Shown here piece after piece: positions 42,781-51,771 of a DNA stretch of 64,000 nt (positions are counted from its first letter, which is position 1; every line of letters starts with the position of its first letter). The notes under the pieces were generated by a model. The model saw only the letters and a program-made list of their open reading frames with translations. It was not told the DNA's origin and did no database searches. Source of the stretch: an uncultured Reyranella sp. GTDB lineage: Bacteria > Pseudomonadota > Alphaproteobacteria > Reyranellales > Reyranellaceae. A program made the translations under genes and the position numbers. The stretch lies in NCBI RefSeq assembly GCF_945957355.1, contig NZ_CAMFKM010000012.1:124001-188000 (forward strand). Reading direction: 5' to 3'.

Positions 42781-43761
42781 ATGAGCGGAATTGCACGGCG
42801 AACCCTGCTGGGGGGATTGATGGCGACGGGTGCCGGAGCGGTTGCTCCGGTGCTTGCCAGTGACTGGCCGACGCGCACGGTCTCCTGGATCGTGCCGTTC
42901 CCGGCCGGCGGCGGCTCCGACATGTTTGCCCGCCCGGTCGCGGCGCGGGTCGCCGAGGCGATTGGCGAATCGGTGGTCATCGACAATCGCAGCGGCGCCG
43001 GCGGCACCGTCGGCACCGCCGTCGCCGCCCGGGCCGTACCGGACGGCTACACGATGCTGGTGGGCGACACCGGCCTCGTCTATGCGCCGACCATCTATCC
43101 GCGCGCCGGCTTCGACTTCCTGCGCGACTTCGCGCCCATCGCCGCCTTTGGTCGCGTGCCTTACGCGCTGGTGATCAATCCGGCAAAGATCGGCGCCGCG
43201 AACCTCGAAGCCTTCATCGAGATGGCCAGGAAGGCACCGGGCAGCATCGACATCGGTTCGGCGGGCCTTGGCACCGTGACGCATCTCGCCATCGGCCTCT
43301 TCGAAGGACGTGCGGGGATCAAGTTGACCCATGTTCCTTATCGGGGCGGCGCCCCGATGCTGCAGGACCTGCTGGCCGGCCAGATCGGCGCCGCCTTCGT
43401 GCTGGTGACGGCCGTGGCGGGCTATGTCCGATCGGGCAAGCTGAAGGCGCTGGCCGTGATCAACCGGCGCCGTGATGCGCAGCTGCCCGACGTTCCGACG
43501 GCGCACGAGGCAGGGCTGCCCGACTTCCGGATGACCACCTGGTTCGGCTTGTTCGCGCCGATCCGCACACCCGACGCCGTGCTCGACCGCACGCACGCCG
43601 CCGTGCAGCGGGCGCTGGGTTCGGATGAGGTGAAGCGGCTCTGGGCCGAGCACGGGGCGAAGGTCGAGCTCGAAAGCCGGGCCGACTTCGCAGACTTCAT
43701 CGGCCGCGAGGTCGAGCGGTGGAGCCGCATCGCCAAGGCCGCCAACGTCCAGATGGAGTGA
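42781..43761 (+). CDS. Bug-family (TctC-like) substrate-binding protein 2
   Basis: A 326-residue receptor, signal MSGIARRTLLGGLMATGAGA. Contains VSWIVPFPAGGGSDMFARPVA, NRSGAGGTVGTAVAARAVPDGYTML and LFEGRAGIKLTHVPYRGGAPMLQDLLAGQIG. Most similar to the next gene, with which it shares most of the core blocks. It starts 46 bases after copy 1. Confidence 0.87.
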   Translation: MSGIARRTLLGGLMATGAGAVAPVLASDWPTRTVSWIVPFPAGGGSDMFARPVAARVAEAIGESVVIDNRSGAGGTVGTAVAARAVPDGYTMLVGDTGLVYAPTIYPRAGFDFLRDFAPIAAFGRVPYALVINPAKIGAANLEAFIEMARKAPGSIDIGSAGLGTVTHLAIGLFEGRAGIKLTHVPYRGGAPMLQDLLAGQIGAAFVLVTAVAGYVRSGKLKALAVINRRRDAQLPDVPTAHEAGLPDFRMTTWFGLFAPIRTPDAVLDRTHAAVQRALGSDEVKRLWAEHGAKVELESRADFADFIGREVERWSRIAKAANVQME

Positions 43762-43765
43762 GCCC

Positions 43766-44752
43766 ATGACGATCTTGCGGTCCCTTTCTCGCCGGGCCGC
43801 CTTGGGCGGCTTGCTGGCCGCGGGCGCGGCGGGATCCGCTACGGCACAGCAATGGCGTCCGCCGCGGCCCATGAACTGGATCGTGCCGTTCCCGCCCGGC
43901 GGCTCGAACGACACGTTCGCCCGGCCCGTCGCGGCCCCTGTCAGCAAGAGTCTGGGCCAACCCGTGGTGGTCGAGAACCGCAGCGGAGCCGGCGGCACCC
44001 TGGGCGGTATGGTCGTGGCGCGGGCGCGGCCCGATGGCTGCACCTTGCTTGTTGCCAACAGCGCCCAGTCCTTCGCGACCGTCGTCTATCCTGACTCGGG
44101 CTTCGACCTGCTGCGCGACTTCGCTCCCGTCAGCAACATCGCCAAGGTTCCCGTCGGACTGGTGGTCAATCCGGCCAAGCTCGACGTCAAGGATCTCGCG
44201 GCCTTCCTCGCCGCGGCACGCCAGGCGCCGGACACGATAAACATCGGCTCCTCCGGCCTCGGCACGATGCCGCATCTCGCGATCGAACTGCTGCAGCGGC
44301 GCACCGGCATCAGGTTGATGCACGTGCCCTATCGTGGCGGCGGTCCTGCGCTGCAGGATTTGCTGGCCGGCCAGCTCGACGCCACCTTCCAGCCGCTCAG
44401 CACCGTGGCTTCCTACGTCCAGTCCGGCAAACTGCGCGCGCTCGCCGTCGCGACCGCGAAGCGCGAGAGCGTGCTGCCCGACGTGCCGACCTTCGCCGAG
44501 GCGGGCGTGAAGGATTTCGAGGTCAGCACCTGGTACGGCCTGTTTGCGCCCATGAAGACGCCCGCTGTTGCGCTTGACGCGTTGCACGCCGCCGTCCAGG
44601 CGGCGCTGGCCGAGCCGGACATCAAGCTCGTCTGGCAGGAGCAGGGCGCCAGCATCGACCTCGAAAGCCGTCAGGCTTTCGGCGACTTCGTGAAGGCCGA
44701 GGTCGAGCGCTGGAGCGCCATCGCCCGAACCACCGGCCTGCCGATGGAGTAG
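43766..44752 (+). CDS. Bug-family (TctC-like) substrate-binding protein 3
   Basis: A 328-residue receptor, 4 bases after copy 2. Signal MTILRSLSRRAALGGLLAAG. Shares NWIVPFPPGGSNDTFARPVA, NRSGAGGTLGG, LMHVPYRGGGPALQDLLAGQL and the ending ERWSAIARTTGLPME with copy 2, indicating a local duplication. No permease genes follow. Confidence 0.87.
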   Translation: MTILRSLSRRAALGGLLAAGAAGSATAQQWRPPRPMNWIVPFPPGGSNDTFARPVAAPVSKSLGQPVVVENRSGAGGTLGGMVVARARPDGCTLLVANSAQSFATVVYPDSGFDLLRDFAPVSNIAKVPVGLVVNPAKLDVKDLAAFLAAARQAPDTINIGSSGLGTMPHLAIELLQRRTGIRLMHVPYRGGGPALQDLLAGQLDATFQPLSTVASYVQSGKLRALAVATAKRESVLPDVPTFAEAGVKDFEVSTWYGLFAPMKTPAVALDALHAAVQAALAEPDIKLVWQEQGASIDLESRQAFGDFVKAEVERWSAIARTTGLPME

Positions 44753-44755
44753 GCG

Positions 44756-45502
44756 TCAGGTCTGGCCGCCGCCATTCACCTGGATCATCTGGCAGTTGAC
44801 ATAGGCGCCGCCGTCGGAGACCAGCAGGCCGAGCACCGAGCCGATCTCGGCGGGCGTGCCCATGCGGCCGAGCGGAACCTTGGCCATCGTCTCGAGACGA
44901 TGGTGGTTGGACTCGGCGTCGTCCTCGACATCGGCCGAGATCGGGCCGGGCGAGATGGCGTTCACGGTGATGCCCTTCGGTCCGAACTCCTTGCCCAGCG
45001 CCTTCGTGAGACCCCAGACGCCGTGCTTGGCGACGGATACCGGCGCGCGGCCGGCATAGCCGTGCATCGCATTCATGCCGGTGAAGTTGACGATGCGGCC
45101 CCAGCCCTTCTTCACCATGCCGGGCAGGCAGGCCTGCGACAGCCATACCGCGGCATCGAGGTCGACCGAGATGACGCGGCGCCAGTCGGCCTCGCTCATA
45201 TCGAGGAAGGGCTTGGCCGGTCGCAGGGCCGCATTGTTCACCAGCACGTCGACCGAGCCGAACCTGGCGATCGCCTCCCGGGCCATGCGGCGGCATTCCT
45301 CGGAGCTGCCGACATCGGCCATGACGACCAGCGCTTCGACACCGAGCGCTGCCGCTTCCTTCGCCACCGACTCACAGGCTTTCCGGTCGGAGGAGCCGTT
45401 GATCACGACATCGTAGCCCATGCGGGCGAGCTCCAGCACACAGGCCCGGCCGATGTTTCGGCCTGCGCCGGTCACCAAAGCTGTTCTCCGCGTCGTGGCC
45501 AT
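44756..45502 (-). CDS. SDR-family oxidoreductase-like protein lacking the catalytic Tyr
   Basis: A 248-residue Rossmann-fold protein with the NAD(P) motif TGAGRNIG, NNAALRP and ISPGPISADV, all normal for classical SDRs. At the active site the YxxxK motif reads VSVAK (GRAPVSVAKHG), so Tyr is Val; the codon is GTA, two changes from a Tyr codon. The Ser position (NFTGMNAMHG) is also altered. It could be a non-catalytic or unusual SDR. Convergent with the Bug gene, three bases from its stop, and divergent from the alpha/beta hydrolase gene. Confidence 0.82.
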   Translation of the reverse strand: MATTRRTALVTGAGRNIGRACVLELARMGYDVVINGSSDRKACESVAKEAAALGVEALVVMADVGSSEECRRMAREAIARFGSVDVLVNNAALRPAKPFLDMSEADWRRVISVDLDAAVWLSQACLPGMVKKGWGRIVNFTGMNAMHGYAGRAPVSVAKHGVWGLTKALGKEFGPKGITVNAISPGPISADVEDDAESNHHRLETMAKVPLGRMGTPAEIGSVLGLLVSDGGAYVNCQMIQVNGGGQT

Positions 45503-45540
45503 CTTCTATATCTCCCACTTCATTTGTTCAGAGGGCGTGA

Positions 45541-46323
45541 ATGGAGCTGAAGACAATCCTGCTCGGACAGCGCCCGGCGCGAGTCTGGACCGGCGGCACG
45601 GGCGAGGCAATCGTGCTGCTGCATGGCGGCTGGGCGGGGGCGGAAGCCTACTGGTCGACCGTAACCGACGATCTCGAACGCACGCATTTCGTCGTGGCGC
45701 CAGAACTGCCGCTTGTGCACTCGCGCGAGGGCCTGCCGAGCTTCGGTGCCTGTGCCGCCTGGCTGGCCGAGCTGCTCACCGCACTGGGTATCGAACGGGC
45801 AACCTTGGTCGGCAACTCGCTGGGCGCGACCGTCGCCTGGTGCTTTGCCGGCCAGTATCCCGAACGTTCCGCGGGTCTCGTGCTGGTGAACGGCTACCGG
45901 CCGCCGGTTTACTCGAAGATGCTGCGCTGGCTTGCGGGCAGGACGCCGATCCGCGCCCTCGCGCGCGGCAACCTGCAGCGCCTGCATTACGGTCCCGAAG
46001 TCCTGCCGCTCGCCTTCCACGACCGCGCGAAGATCCCGGCCGAGGTCGCCCGGACGCTGGAGAATTTCACCGCCGCCGACGCCGACCGTGTCCTCGACTT
46101 CCTTCTGTCAGGCGAGGAAGCCGTCCCGCCGCCCAAGGGATCGGTGCTGCTGATCTTCGGTGAAGCCGACCGCTCGCCCGTCCTCGACAAGAACGGGGCG
46201 CGGAAGATGCGGTTGTCGCTCGAACAGTCGAAGCTGGTGACGATTCCGGATGCCGGCCACCTGCCGCAGGTCGAGCGCCCTGCCGAATTCCTCCGGGCGC
46301 TGCGTGGGTACCTGAAGCATTAG
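45541..46323 (+). CDS. Alpha/beta hydrolase
   Basis: A 260-residue hydrolase with oxyanion-hole HGGWAG, nucleophile elbow GNSLGA (Ser), acid Asp in FGEADRSP and His in DAGHLPQVERP. Small-molecule esterase, lactonase or C-C hydrolase are all possible. No signal peptide. It faces the divergent SDR gene across 38 bases. Confidence 0.85.
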   Translation: MELKTILLGQRPARVWTGGTGEAIVLLHGGWAGAEAYWSTVTDDLERTHFVVAPELPLVHSREGLPSFGACAAWLAELLTALGIERATLVGNSLGATVAWCFAGQYPERSAGLVLVNGYRPPVYSKMLRWLAGRTPIRALARGNLQRLHYGPEVLPLAFHDRAKIPAEVARTLENFTAADADRVLDFLLSGEEAVPPPKGSVLLIFGEADRSPVLDKNGARKMRLSLEQSKLVTIPDAGHLPQVERPAEFLRALRGYLKH

Positions 46324-46324
46324 T

Positions 46325-46497
46325 GTCTTTCCGAACAAGCTGGGATCACACCACCAACCTCATGCTGAGGAGGCTGCGGAGCAGCCGTCTCGAAGCATGG
46401 GCACGAGCACCGCGTTTGCTGCCCATCCTTCGAGACGCCGTGCAGGCGCGGCTCCTCAGGATGAGGTGGGTGTTTGATCTTCCTGGATCGGAAAGAC
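46325..46497. repeat. REP-like element bounded by a 10-bp inverted repeat
   Basis: GTCTTTCCGA (46325-46334) and its reverse complement TCGGAAAGAC (46488-46497) frame the gap between two convergent genes. Inside is REP copy 2 (46358-46466): outer arms CCTCATGCTGAGGAG/CTCCTCAGGATGAGG, hairpin GGCTGC-GGA-GCAGCC and stem CGTCTCGAAG/CTTCGAGACG. The whole probably works as a two-way terminator and may mark a mobile repeat. Confidence 0.7.
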
Positions 46498-46498
46498 T

Positions 46499-47695
46499 CT
46501 AGACCGCGCCGCCGGCCTTGAGATCCGCGATCGCCTTTTCATCGTATCCGAGGCCGGCCAGCACCTCGTCGGTATGCTGGCCGAGGTCCGGTGTCGGGTT
46601 CAGAGTCTTCGGCTGCGGGTAGTCGGAGAGGTTGATCGGCTGGCCGACCACCTTGATCTCGCCCAGCGCCGGATGGTTGACCGGGCGGGCGATGCCGAGG
46701 TGCTGGACCTGCGGTTCGGCGAAGGTCTTGTCGATCGTGTTGATCGGGCCGCAGGGGACGCCCGCCTTGTTCAGCGAGTCGATCCAGTGCGCGCTGGTGT
46801 TGGTCTTGGTGACCTCGGCCAGGCGCTCGTTCAGGGCCTTGCGGTTCTGCGAGCGGAGCGCCGGGGTCGCATGCTCGGGATGGTCGATCAGCGCCTGGGC
46901 GCCCAGCGCCAGCGCGGCGCGCTTCCACATCTTGTCGCCGGCGGCGGCGATGTTGATGTAGCCGTCGCTGGTGGGGAAGACGCCGGTCGGGATGCTGGTC
47001 GGATGGTCGTTGCCGGCCTGCTTCGGCACCTCGCCCTTCATCAGCCAGCGCGAGGCCTGGAAGTCGAGCATGAAGATCTGCGCCTCGATCAGCGAGGTGT
47101 GGACCCACTGGCCCTTGCCGGTGCGCTCGCGCGTGTAGAGCGCCAGCATGATCGCCTGGGCGAGCAGGAGACCCGAGGTGAGGTCGGCGATGGGAATGCC
47201 GACCCGCATGGGGCCCCGGCCGGGTTCGCCGGTGATCGACATGAGGCCGCCCATGCCTTGCGCGATCTGGTCGACGCCGGGGCGTGCCGCGTCGGGGCCG
47301 CTCTGGCCGAAGCCCGCGATCGAGCCGTAGATGATGCGCGGGTTGATCTTCGCCACGGTGTCGTAGTCGACCTTGAGGCGATGCTTCACGTCGGAGCGGT
47401 AGTTCTCGACGATGACGTCGGCCTTTTCCGCGAGCTTCATGAAGATCGCGTGCCCCACGGGGCTCTTGAGGTTGAGCGTCATCGACTTCTTGTTGCGGTG
47501 CAGGTTCTGGAAATCGAACCCGTGGCGCGCGCCCCCCATCGAATCGTTGTTCTTGCCACCCTCGGACGGGGGCGGCGGCGGTTCGATCTTAATGACATGC
47601 GCACCCCAGTCGGCGAGCTGGCGTACGGCGGTCGGGCCGGCACGATGTGCCGTCAGGTCGAGGACGGTGAGATGGGAGAGGGGCAGCGCGGTCAT
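46499..47695 (-). CDS. CaiB/BaiF CoA-transferase family protein
   Basis: A 398-residue class III CoA-transferase with LDLTAHRAGPTAVRQLADWGAHVIKIEPP at the N-terminus and the catalytic Asp in RPGVDQIAQGMGGLM. It lies 18 bases downstream of an enoyl-CoA hydratase gene, so the two probably activate and hydrate one acyl-CoA in a short catabolic route. Substrate unknown. Confidence 0.88.
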   Translation of the reverse strand: MTALPLSHLTVLDLTAHRAGPTAVRQLADWGAHVIKIEPPPPPSEGGKNNDSMGGARHGFDFQNLHRNKKSMTLNLKSPVGHAIFMKLAEKADVIVENYRSDVKHRLKVDYDTVAKINPRIIYGSIAGFGQSGPDAARPGVDQIAQGMGGLMSITGEPGRGPMRVGIPIADLTSGLLLAQAIMLALYTRERTGKGQWVHTSLIEAQIFMLDFQASRWLMKGEVPKQAGNDHPTSIPTGVFPTSDGYINIAAAGDKMWKRAALALGAQALIDHPEHATPALRSQNRKALNERLAEVTKTNTSAHWIDSLNKAGVPCGPINTIDKTFAEPQVQHLGIARPVNHPALGEIKVVGQPINLSDYPQPKTLNPTPDLGQHTDEVLAGLGYDEKAIADLKAGGAV

Positions 47696-47713
47696 GGCGT
47701 TTCCTCCTGTTCC

Positions 47714-48502
47714 TTAGCGGCCTTTGAAGACCGGCTTGCGCTTCTCCATGAAGGCGCGGCGGCCTTCCTTGAAGTCCTCGCTGTCGAAACAGGCCTCGGC
47801 CATCCTGTCGAGCTTCGCGTGGTCCTGCTTCGATTCGGGCTTGGCGATCTCGCGGGCGGCGGCCTTGGCGAGCGCGATGGTGAGCGGCGCGTTCTGCGCG
47901 ATGGCGCCGGTGATGCCGTCGACCATCGCGTCCAGTTCGGCATCGGCGGCGACGCCGTGCACCAGGCCCATGTCGTAGGCTTCCTTCGAAGAGTACTGCT
48001 TGGCGGTGAACAGGAATTCCATGGCGCGCGGCAGGCCGACGATGCGCGAGAAGCGCTCGATGCGCAGGAAGCCGTATCCGAGGCCGAGCTTGGCGGCCGG
48101 TACGCCAAAGCGCGCTCCCTCGTTGCAGTAACGCAGGTCGCAGCAGGCCGCGAGGTTCATGCCGCCGCCGATGCAGTAGCCGGTGATCTTGGCAATGGTC
48201 GGCTTGGGGAAGTCGTAGAGCGCCTCGTAGCCTTCCTTGGAGATGGCGTCGTAGCGCACCTGCGCTTCGGCGTTGGCGCGTTCGCTTTCGAACTTCGAGA
48301 TGTCGGCGCCGGACACGAAGGCCTTGCCGCCGCTGCCGCTGACGACGAGGCAGCGGATCTCGGGATCCTGGGCGAAGTCCTTCAGGATGCTGACGAAGCC
48401 GTCCCACATGTCGAGCGAAACCGCATTGAGCTTCGCCGGATTGTTGAAGACGACATGGCCCACGGCGCCTTCGCGGCGGCCGATGATTTTCTGTTCCTGC
48501 AT
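47714..48502 (-). CDS. Enoyl-CoA hydratase/isomerase family protein
   Basis: A 262-residue crotonase. Oxyanion-hole motifs are AFVSGADISKF and GYCIGGGMNLAACCD. At the two catalytic Glu positions it has Ala (FGVPAAKLG, where PE is usual) and Glu (AMEFLFT), so one of the hydratase pair is missing; such members may be isomerases or use water differently. The ATG at 48502 is preferred over an upstream Met because GGAAGGA precedes it and the extension has no family match. First gene of the two-gene operon with the CoA-transferase, divergent from the ABC operon. Confidence 0.86.
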   Translation of the reverse strand: MQEQKIIGRREGAVGHVVFNNPAKLNAVSLDMWDGFVSILKDFAQDPEIRCLVVSGSGGKAFVSGADISKFESERANAEAQVRYDAISKEGYEALYDFPKPTIAKITGYCIGGGMNLAACCDLRYCNEGARFGVPAAKLGLGYGFLRIERFSRIVGLPRAMEFLFTAKQYSSKEAYDMGLVHGVAADAELDAMVDGITGAIAQNAPLTIALAKAAAREIAKPESKQDHAKLDRMAEACFDSEDFKEGRRAFMEKRKPVFKGR

Positions 48503-48583
48503 ACCGTCAATCCTTCCAATGAGGTGGCGAATATAGCCTGCGCCGGCCGATTTGAATAAGCTGCCAGCCAACAGGGAGGAATC

Positions 48584-49651
48584 GTGGCCTCAGTCGAACT
48601 GAAGGGCCTTTCCAAGCACTACGGCGCCGCCGTCGCTGTCGACGACGTGTCGCTGCGCGTGGAGCATGGCCAGCTCGTCTGCCTGCTCGGCCCGTCGGGG
48701 TGCGGAAAGACCACCACCTTGCGCCTGATCGCCGGTTTCATCGAGCCTTCGGCAGGCGAAATCGAGGTGGGCGGCAAGGTCCTGTCCTCGCCTGTGCGGA
48801 CGGTGCCGCCCGAGGGCCGCAGGATGTCGATGATCTTCCAGAGCTACGCGCTGTGGCCGCACATGACGGTGGCGGAGAACGTGGCCTACGGGCTCAGGAT
48901 CCGGAAGCTCGACCGCGCCACGATCGACGCGAAGCTGAAGGCCATCCTCTCGACCGCGCGCCTGGAGGCGTTGGCCGACCGCTATCCCGGCGAACTGTCG
49001 GGCGGCCAGCAGCAGAGGGTGTCGCTGGCGCGCGCGCTGGTGGTGGAGCCCGAGACCTTGCTGCTCGACGAGCCGCTGTCCAACCTCGACGCCAACCTGC
49101 GCGAGGAGATGCGCTTCGAGATCCGCCGATTACACGACCAGTATCGCTACACGACCGTCTATGTGACCCACGACCAGGCCGAGGCCATGACCACGGCCGA
49201 TCTGATCGCGGTGATGAACAAGGGCAAGGTGGAACAACTTGGTCCGCCGGAGGAGATCTACGCAAGGCCGCGCTCGGAGTTTGTCGCCCGCTTCATCGGT
49301 GGCTCGAACGTGCTCGCAGCCCGGGCAATCGACGACAGCCGTATCTCCGTGGCCGGCGGCGTCCTGCGCACGATAGGGCGCCCACTCGTCGCCAATCGGC
49401 CGGTCGCCGTCTCGGTGCGCCAGCACGAGATCGGCATCGCTCTCGAATCGCCGCCGTCGGGCGCGGAGAATCACCTTCACGGCAAGGTCACGCGGCAGGT
49501 CTTCCTGGGCTCGACGCGTGACTATACCGTCGCGCTCGACGACGGGACCGAACTGCGTGTGACGGCGCCGCCCGGCCAGAACATTGCGCCGGGTCGATCG
49601 GTCTGGCTGCATTTGCCGGCGGAACAATGCCGGGCATTGGCGGAGGAATAA
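48584..49651 (+). CDS. ABC transporter ATP-binding protein (Fe3+/polyamine-type, FbpC/PotA-like)
   Basis: A 355-residue ATPase with Walker A GPSGCGKTTT, Q-loop IFQSYALWPHM, signature LSGGQQQRVSLARAL, Walker B LLLDEPLSNLD and switch YVTHDQAEAM, plus a C-terminal TOBE-type domain from about residue 280. The GTG start is supported by GGGAGG. First gene of a four-gene importer operon. Confidence 0.87.
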   Translation: MASVELKGLSKHYGAAVAVDDVSLRVEHGQLVCLLGPSGCGKTTTLRLIAGFIEPSAGEIEVGGKVLSSPVRTVPPEGRRMSMIFQSYALWPHMTVAENVAYGLRIRKLDRATIDAKLKAILSTARLEALADRYPGELSGGQQQRVSLARALVVEPETLLLDEPLSNLDANLREEMRFEIRRLHDQYRYTTVYVTHDQAEAMTTADLIAVMNKGKVEQLGPPEEIYARPRSEFVARFIGGSNVLAARAIDDSRISVAGGVLRTIGRPLVANRPVAVSVRQHEIGIALESPPSGAENHLHGKVTRQVFLGSTRDYTVALDDGTELRVTAPPGQNIAPGRSVWLHLPAEQCRALAEE

Positions 49652-49654
49652 CCC

Positions 49655-50716
49655 ATGACGAAAAAACTGACGCGACGCCATGTGCTTGCCGCCTCGACGG
49701 CGATGGCCTCGAGTTCGTTCATCACCTCGGTGCGCGCGGCACCACCGGAACCGACCAAGATCTCTCCAGTGCTCATCGACGCGGCGAAGAAGGAGGGCAA
49801 GTTCTCCTGGTACACGTCGGTCGACCTGGCGCTCGCCGAGAAGGTCGCCAAGGCGTTCGAGGCCAAGTATCCCGGCATCACCATGAAGGTCGAGCGCTCG
49901 GGCGCGGAGCGCAACTTCCAGCGGATCGGCCAGGAGTTCCAGAATAAGATCTATAATTGCGATGTGGTGAACAGCTCCGACGCCGCGCACCTGATCGTGT
50001 GGAAGCGCGCCGGAATGCTCGCGCCGTTCGTGCCGGAGGAGGTGGCGCAGTATTTCCCGGCGGCGCACAAGGACCCCGATGGCATGTTCGCCTCGTGGCG
50101 CATCACGCTCTGCCCGATCGCCTACAATACGAAGCTTGTGAAGGCCGAGGACGCGCCAAAGTCCTATGCCGACCTGCTCGACCCGAAATGGTTGGGCAAG
50201 ATCGTCAAGGCCCATCCGGGCTACAGCGGCACCATCATGACGGCGACGCAGCAGCTCAGCCGTGACCTCGGCTGGCCGTGGTTCGAGAAGCTGGCGAAGC
50301 AGAAGGTGATGCAGGTCCAGTCGGCGACCGAGCCGCCCAAGAAACTGGCGCAGGGGGAACGCGCGGTTATGGCCGATGGCGGTGAATACGTCGTCGAGGA
50401 ACTGAAATCGCGCGGCGAACCGGTCGAGATCGTCTATGCGAGCGAAGGCACGCCGCTGATCACCGGGCCCTCCGCGGTCATGGCCAATGCGCCCAATCCC
50501 AACGCCGCCCGCCTGTTCCAGGCCTGGTCGATGACGCGGGAGGCGCAGCAGCTCAACATCGACGTCGGCGCGCTGCGCTCGGCGCATCCACAGGCCGTGG
50601 ACCGCGCCGACATGAAGAAGTTCTCAGACATCAAGACATTGAAGGAAGAGGCGAACGTCGTCGCCGACAAGGCCGACGCGATCAAGGCCCAATACGTCAA
50701 ATACTTCAAGGTGTAG
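49655..50716 (+). CDS. Fe3+-type ABC substrate-binding protein 1
   Basis: A 353-residue receptor with an RR-containing signal (MTKKLTRRHVLAASTAMASSS). The mature protein has DAAKKEGKFSWYTSVDLALAEKVAKAFEAKYPG, NSSDAAHLIVWKRAGML and NPNAARLFQAWSM, of the FbpA/FutA-like class that also includes phosphonate and sugar-phosphate receptors. The next gene is a close paralogue. Ligand unknown. Confidence 0.86.
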   Translation: MTKKLTRRHVLAASTAMASSSFITSVRAAPPEPTKISPVLIDAAKKEGKFSWYTSVDLALAEKVAKAFEAKYPGITMKVERSGAERNFQRIGQEFQNKIYNCDVVNSSDAAHLIVWKRAGMLAPFVPEEVAQYFPAAHKDPDGMFASWRITLCPIAYNTKLVKAEDAPKSYADLLDPKWLGKIVKAHPGYSGTIMTATQQLSRDLGWPWFEKLAKQKVMQVQSATEPPKKLAQGERAVMADGGEYVVEELKSRGEPVEIVYASEGTPLITGPSAVMANAPNPNAARLFQAWSMTREAQQLNIDVGALRSAHPQAVDRADMKKFSDIKTLKEEANVVADKADAIKAQYVKYFKV

Positions 50717-50718
50717 CC

Positions 50719-51771
50719 ATGCGCCGTCGTCAATTCGTCGCCGCCGCCGCGGCCTCCACCATCCTTGCGCCGCTGGGCGCACGGGTCCTGTCCGCCGCAC
50801 CGCCGGCGACCGCCATCACGCCCGAGCTGATCGAGGCGGCGAAGAAGGAGGGCAAGGTCACCTATTACACCGCGATGGACCTTTCCGTCGCGGAGCCGAT
50901 GGCCAAGGCCTTCGAAGCCAAATATCCCGGCATCAAGGTCGCCGTCGAGCGCACCGGCGCGGAGCGGCTGTTCAACCGCATCGGCCAGGAGGTCGGCAGC
51001 AACATTCGCCGGGTCGACGTGGCCAACAGCTCCGACGCCGCACACTTCATCGTCTGGAAGCGGCAGGGGTGGCTGGAACCGTTCCTGACGCCCGACATGG
51101 CCGAAAACCTGCCGGCGGACCAGCGCGACGCCGACGGCGCCTTCGTCAACCAGCGCACGCATCTGTCGGCCATCGCCTACAACACGAAGCTGGTGAAGCC
51201 CGAGGATGTGCCCAAGGGCTTCGTCGACCTGCTCGACCCGAGATACACGGGCAAGCTGGTGAAGGGCCATCCCGGCTATTCCGGTACGATCATGACCGCG
51301 ACCCAGCAGCTCGCGAAGGCGTTGGGCTGGGAGTATTTCGAGAAGCTCTCGAAACAGAAGGTGTTGCAGGTCCAGTCTGCCACCGAGCCTCCCAAGCGCA
51401 TCGAGGCCGGCGAGCGCGCTATCGCCGTCGACGGCAGCGACTACCTCTTCTGGATGGCCAGGGAGCGCGGCTCGCCGATCGAGGTCGTTCATGCTGTCGA
51501 GGGCACGCCGCAGATCTCCAACCCGATGGCGATCTTCAAGGCCTCGCCCAATCCCAACGCAGCACGGCTGCTGGTCGGCTGGATCATGTCGCCCGAGGGA
51601 CAGGAATTCATCGTCAACGTGAGCGGCCAGTATCCGGCGAACAAGCTGGTGAAAGCCAAGGCCGGCCGGCCGGCGCTGGCGTCGATCAAGACGCTGCCCG
51701 AGGATCCGGTCGCGGTCGAGAAGCAGGCAGACGAGATCAAGTCGCGCTACCAGCGTTATTTCAAGGTATGA
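50719..51771 (+). CDS. Fe3+-type ABC substrate-binding protein 2
   Basis: A 350-residue paralogue of the preceding gene, 2 bases after it. Shares EAAKKEGKVTYYTAMDLSVAEPMAKAFEAKYPG, NSSDAAHFIVWKRQGWL, VKGHPGYSGTIMTATQQLAKALGW and QVQSATEPPK. Signal MRRRQFVAAAAASTILAPLG. Having two receptors for one permease suggests a widened ligand range. Confidence 0.86.
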   Translation: MRRRQFVAAAAASTILAPLGARVLSAAPPATAITPELIEAAKKEGKVTYYTAMDLSVAEPMAKAFEAKYPGIKVAVERTGAERLFNRIGQEVGSNIRRVDVANSSDAAHFIVWKRQGWLEPFLTPDMAENLPADQRDADGAFVNQRTHLSAIAYNTKLVKPEDVPKGFVDLLDPRYTGKLVKGHPGYSGTIMTATQQLAKALGWEYFEKLSKQKVLQVQSATEPPKRIEAGERAIAVDGSDYLFWMARERGSPIEVVHAVEGTPQISNPMAIFKASPNPNAARLLVGWIMSPEGQEFIVNVSGQYPANKLVKAKAGRPALASIKTLPEDPVAVEKQADEIKSRYQRYFKV

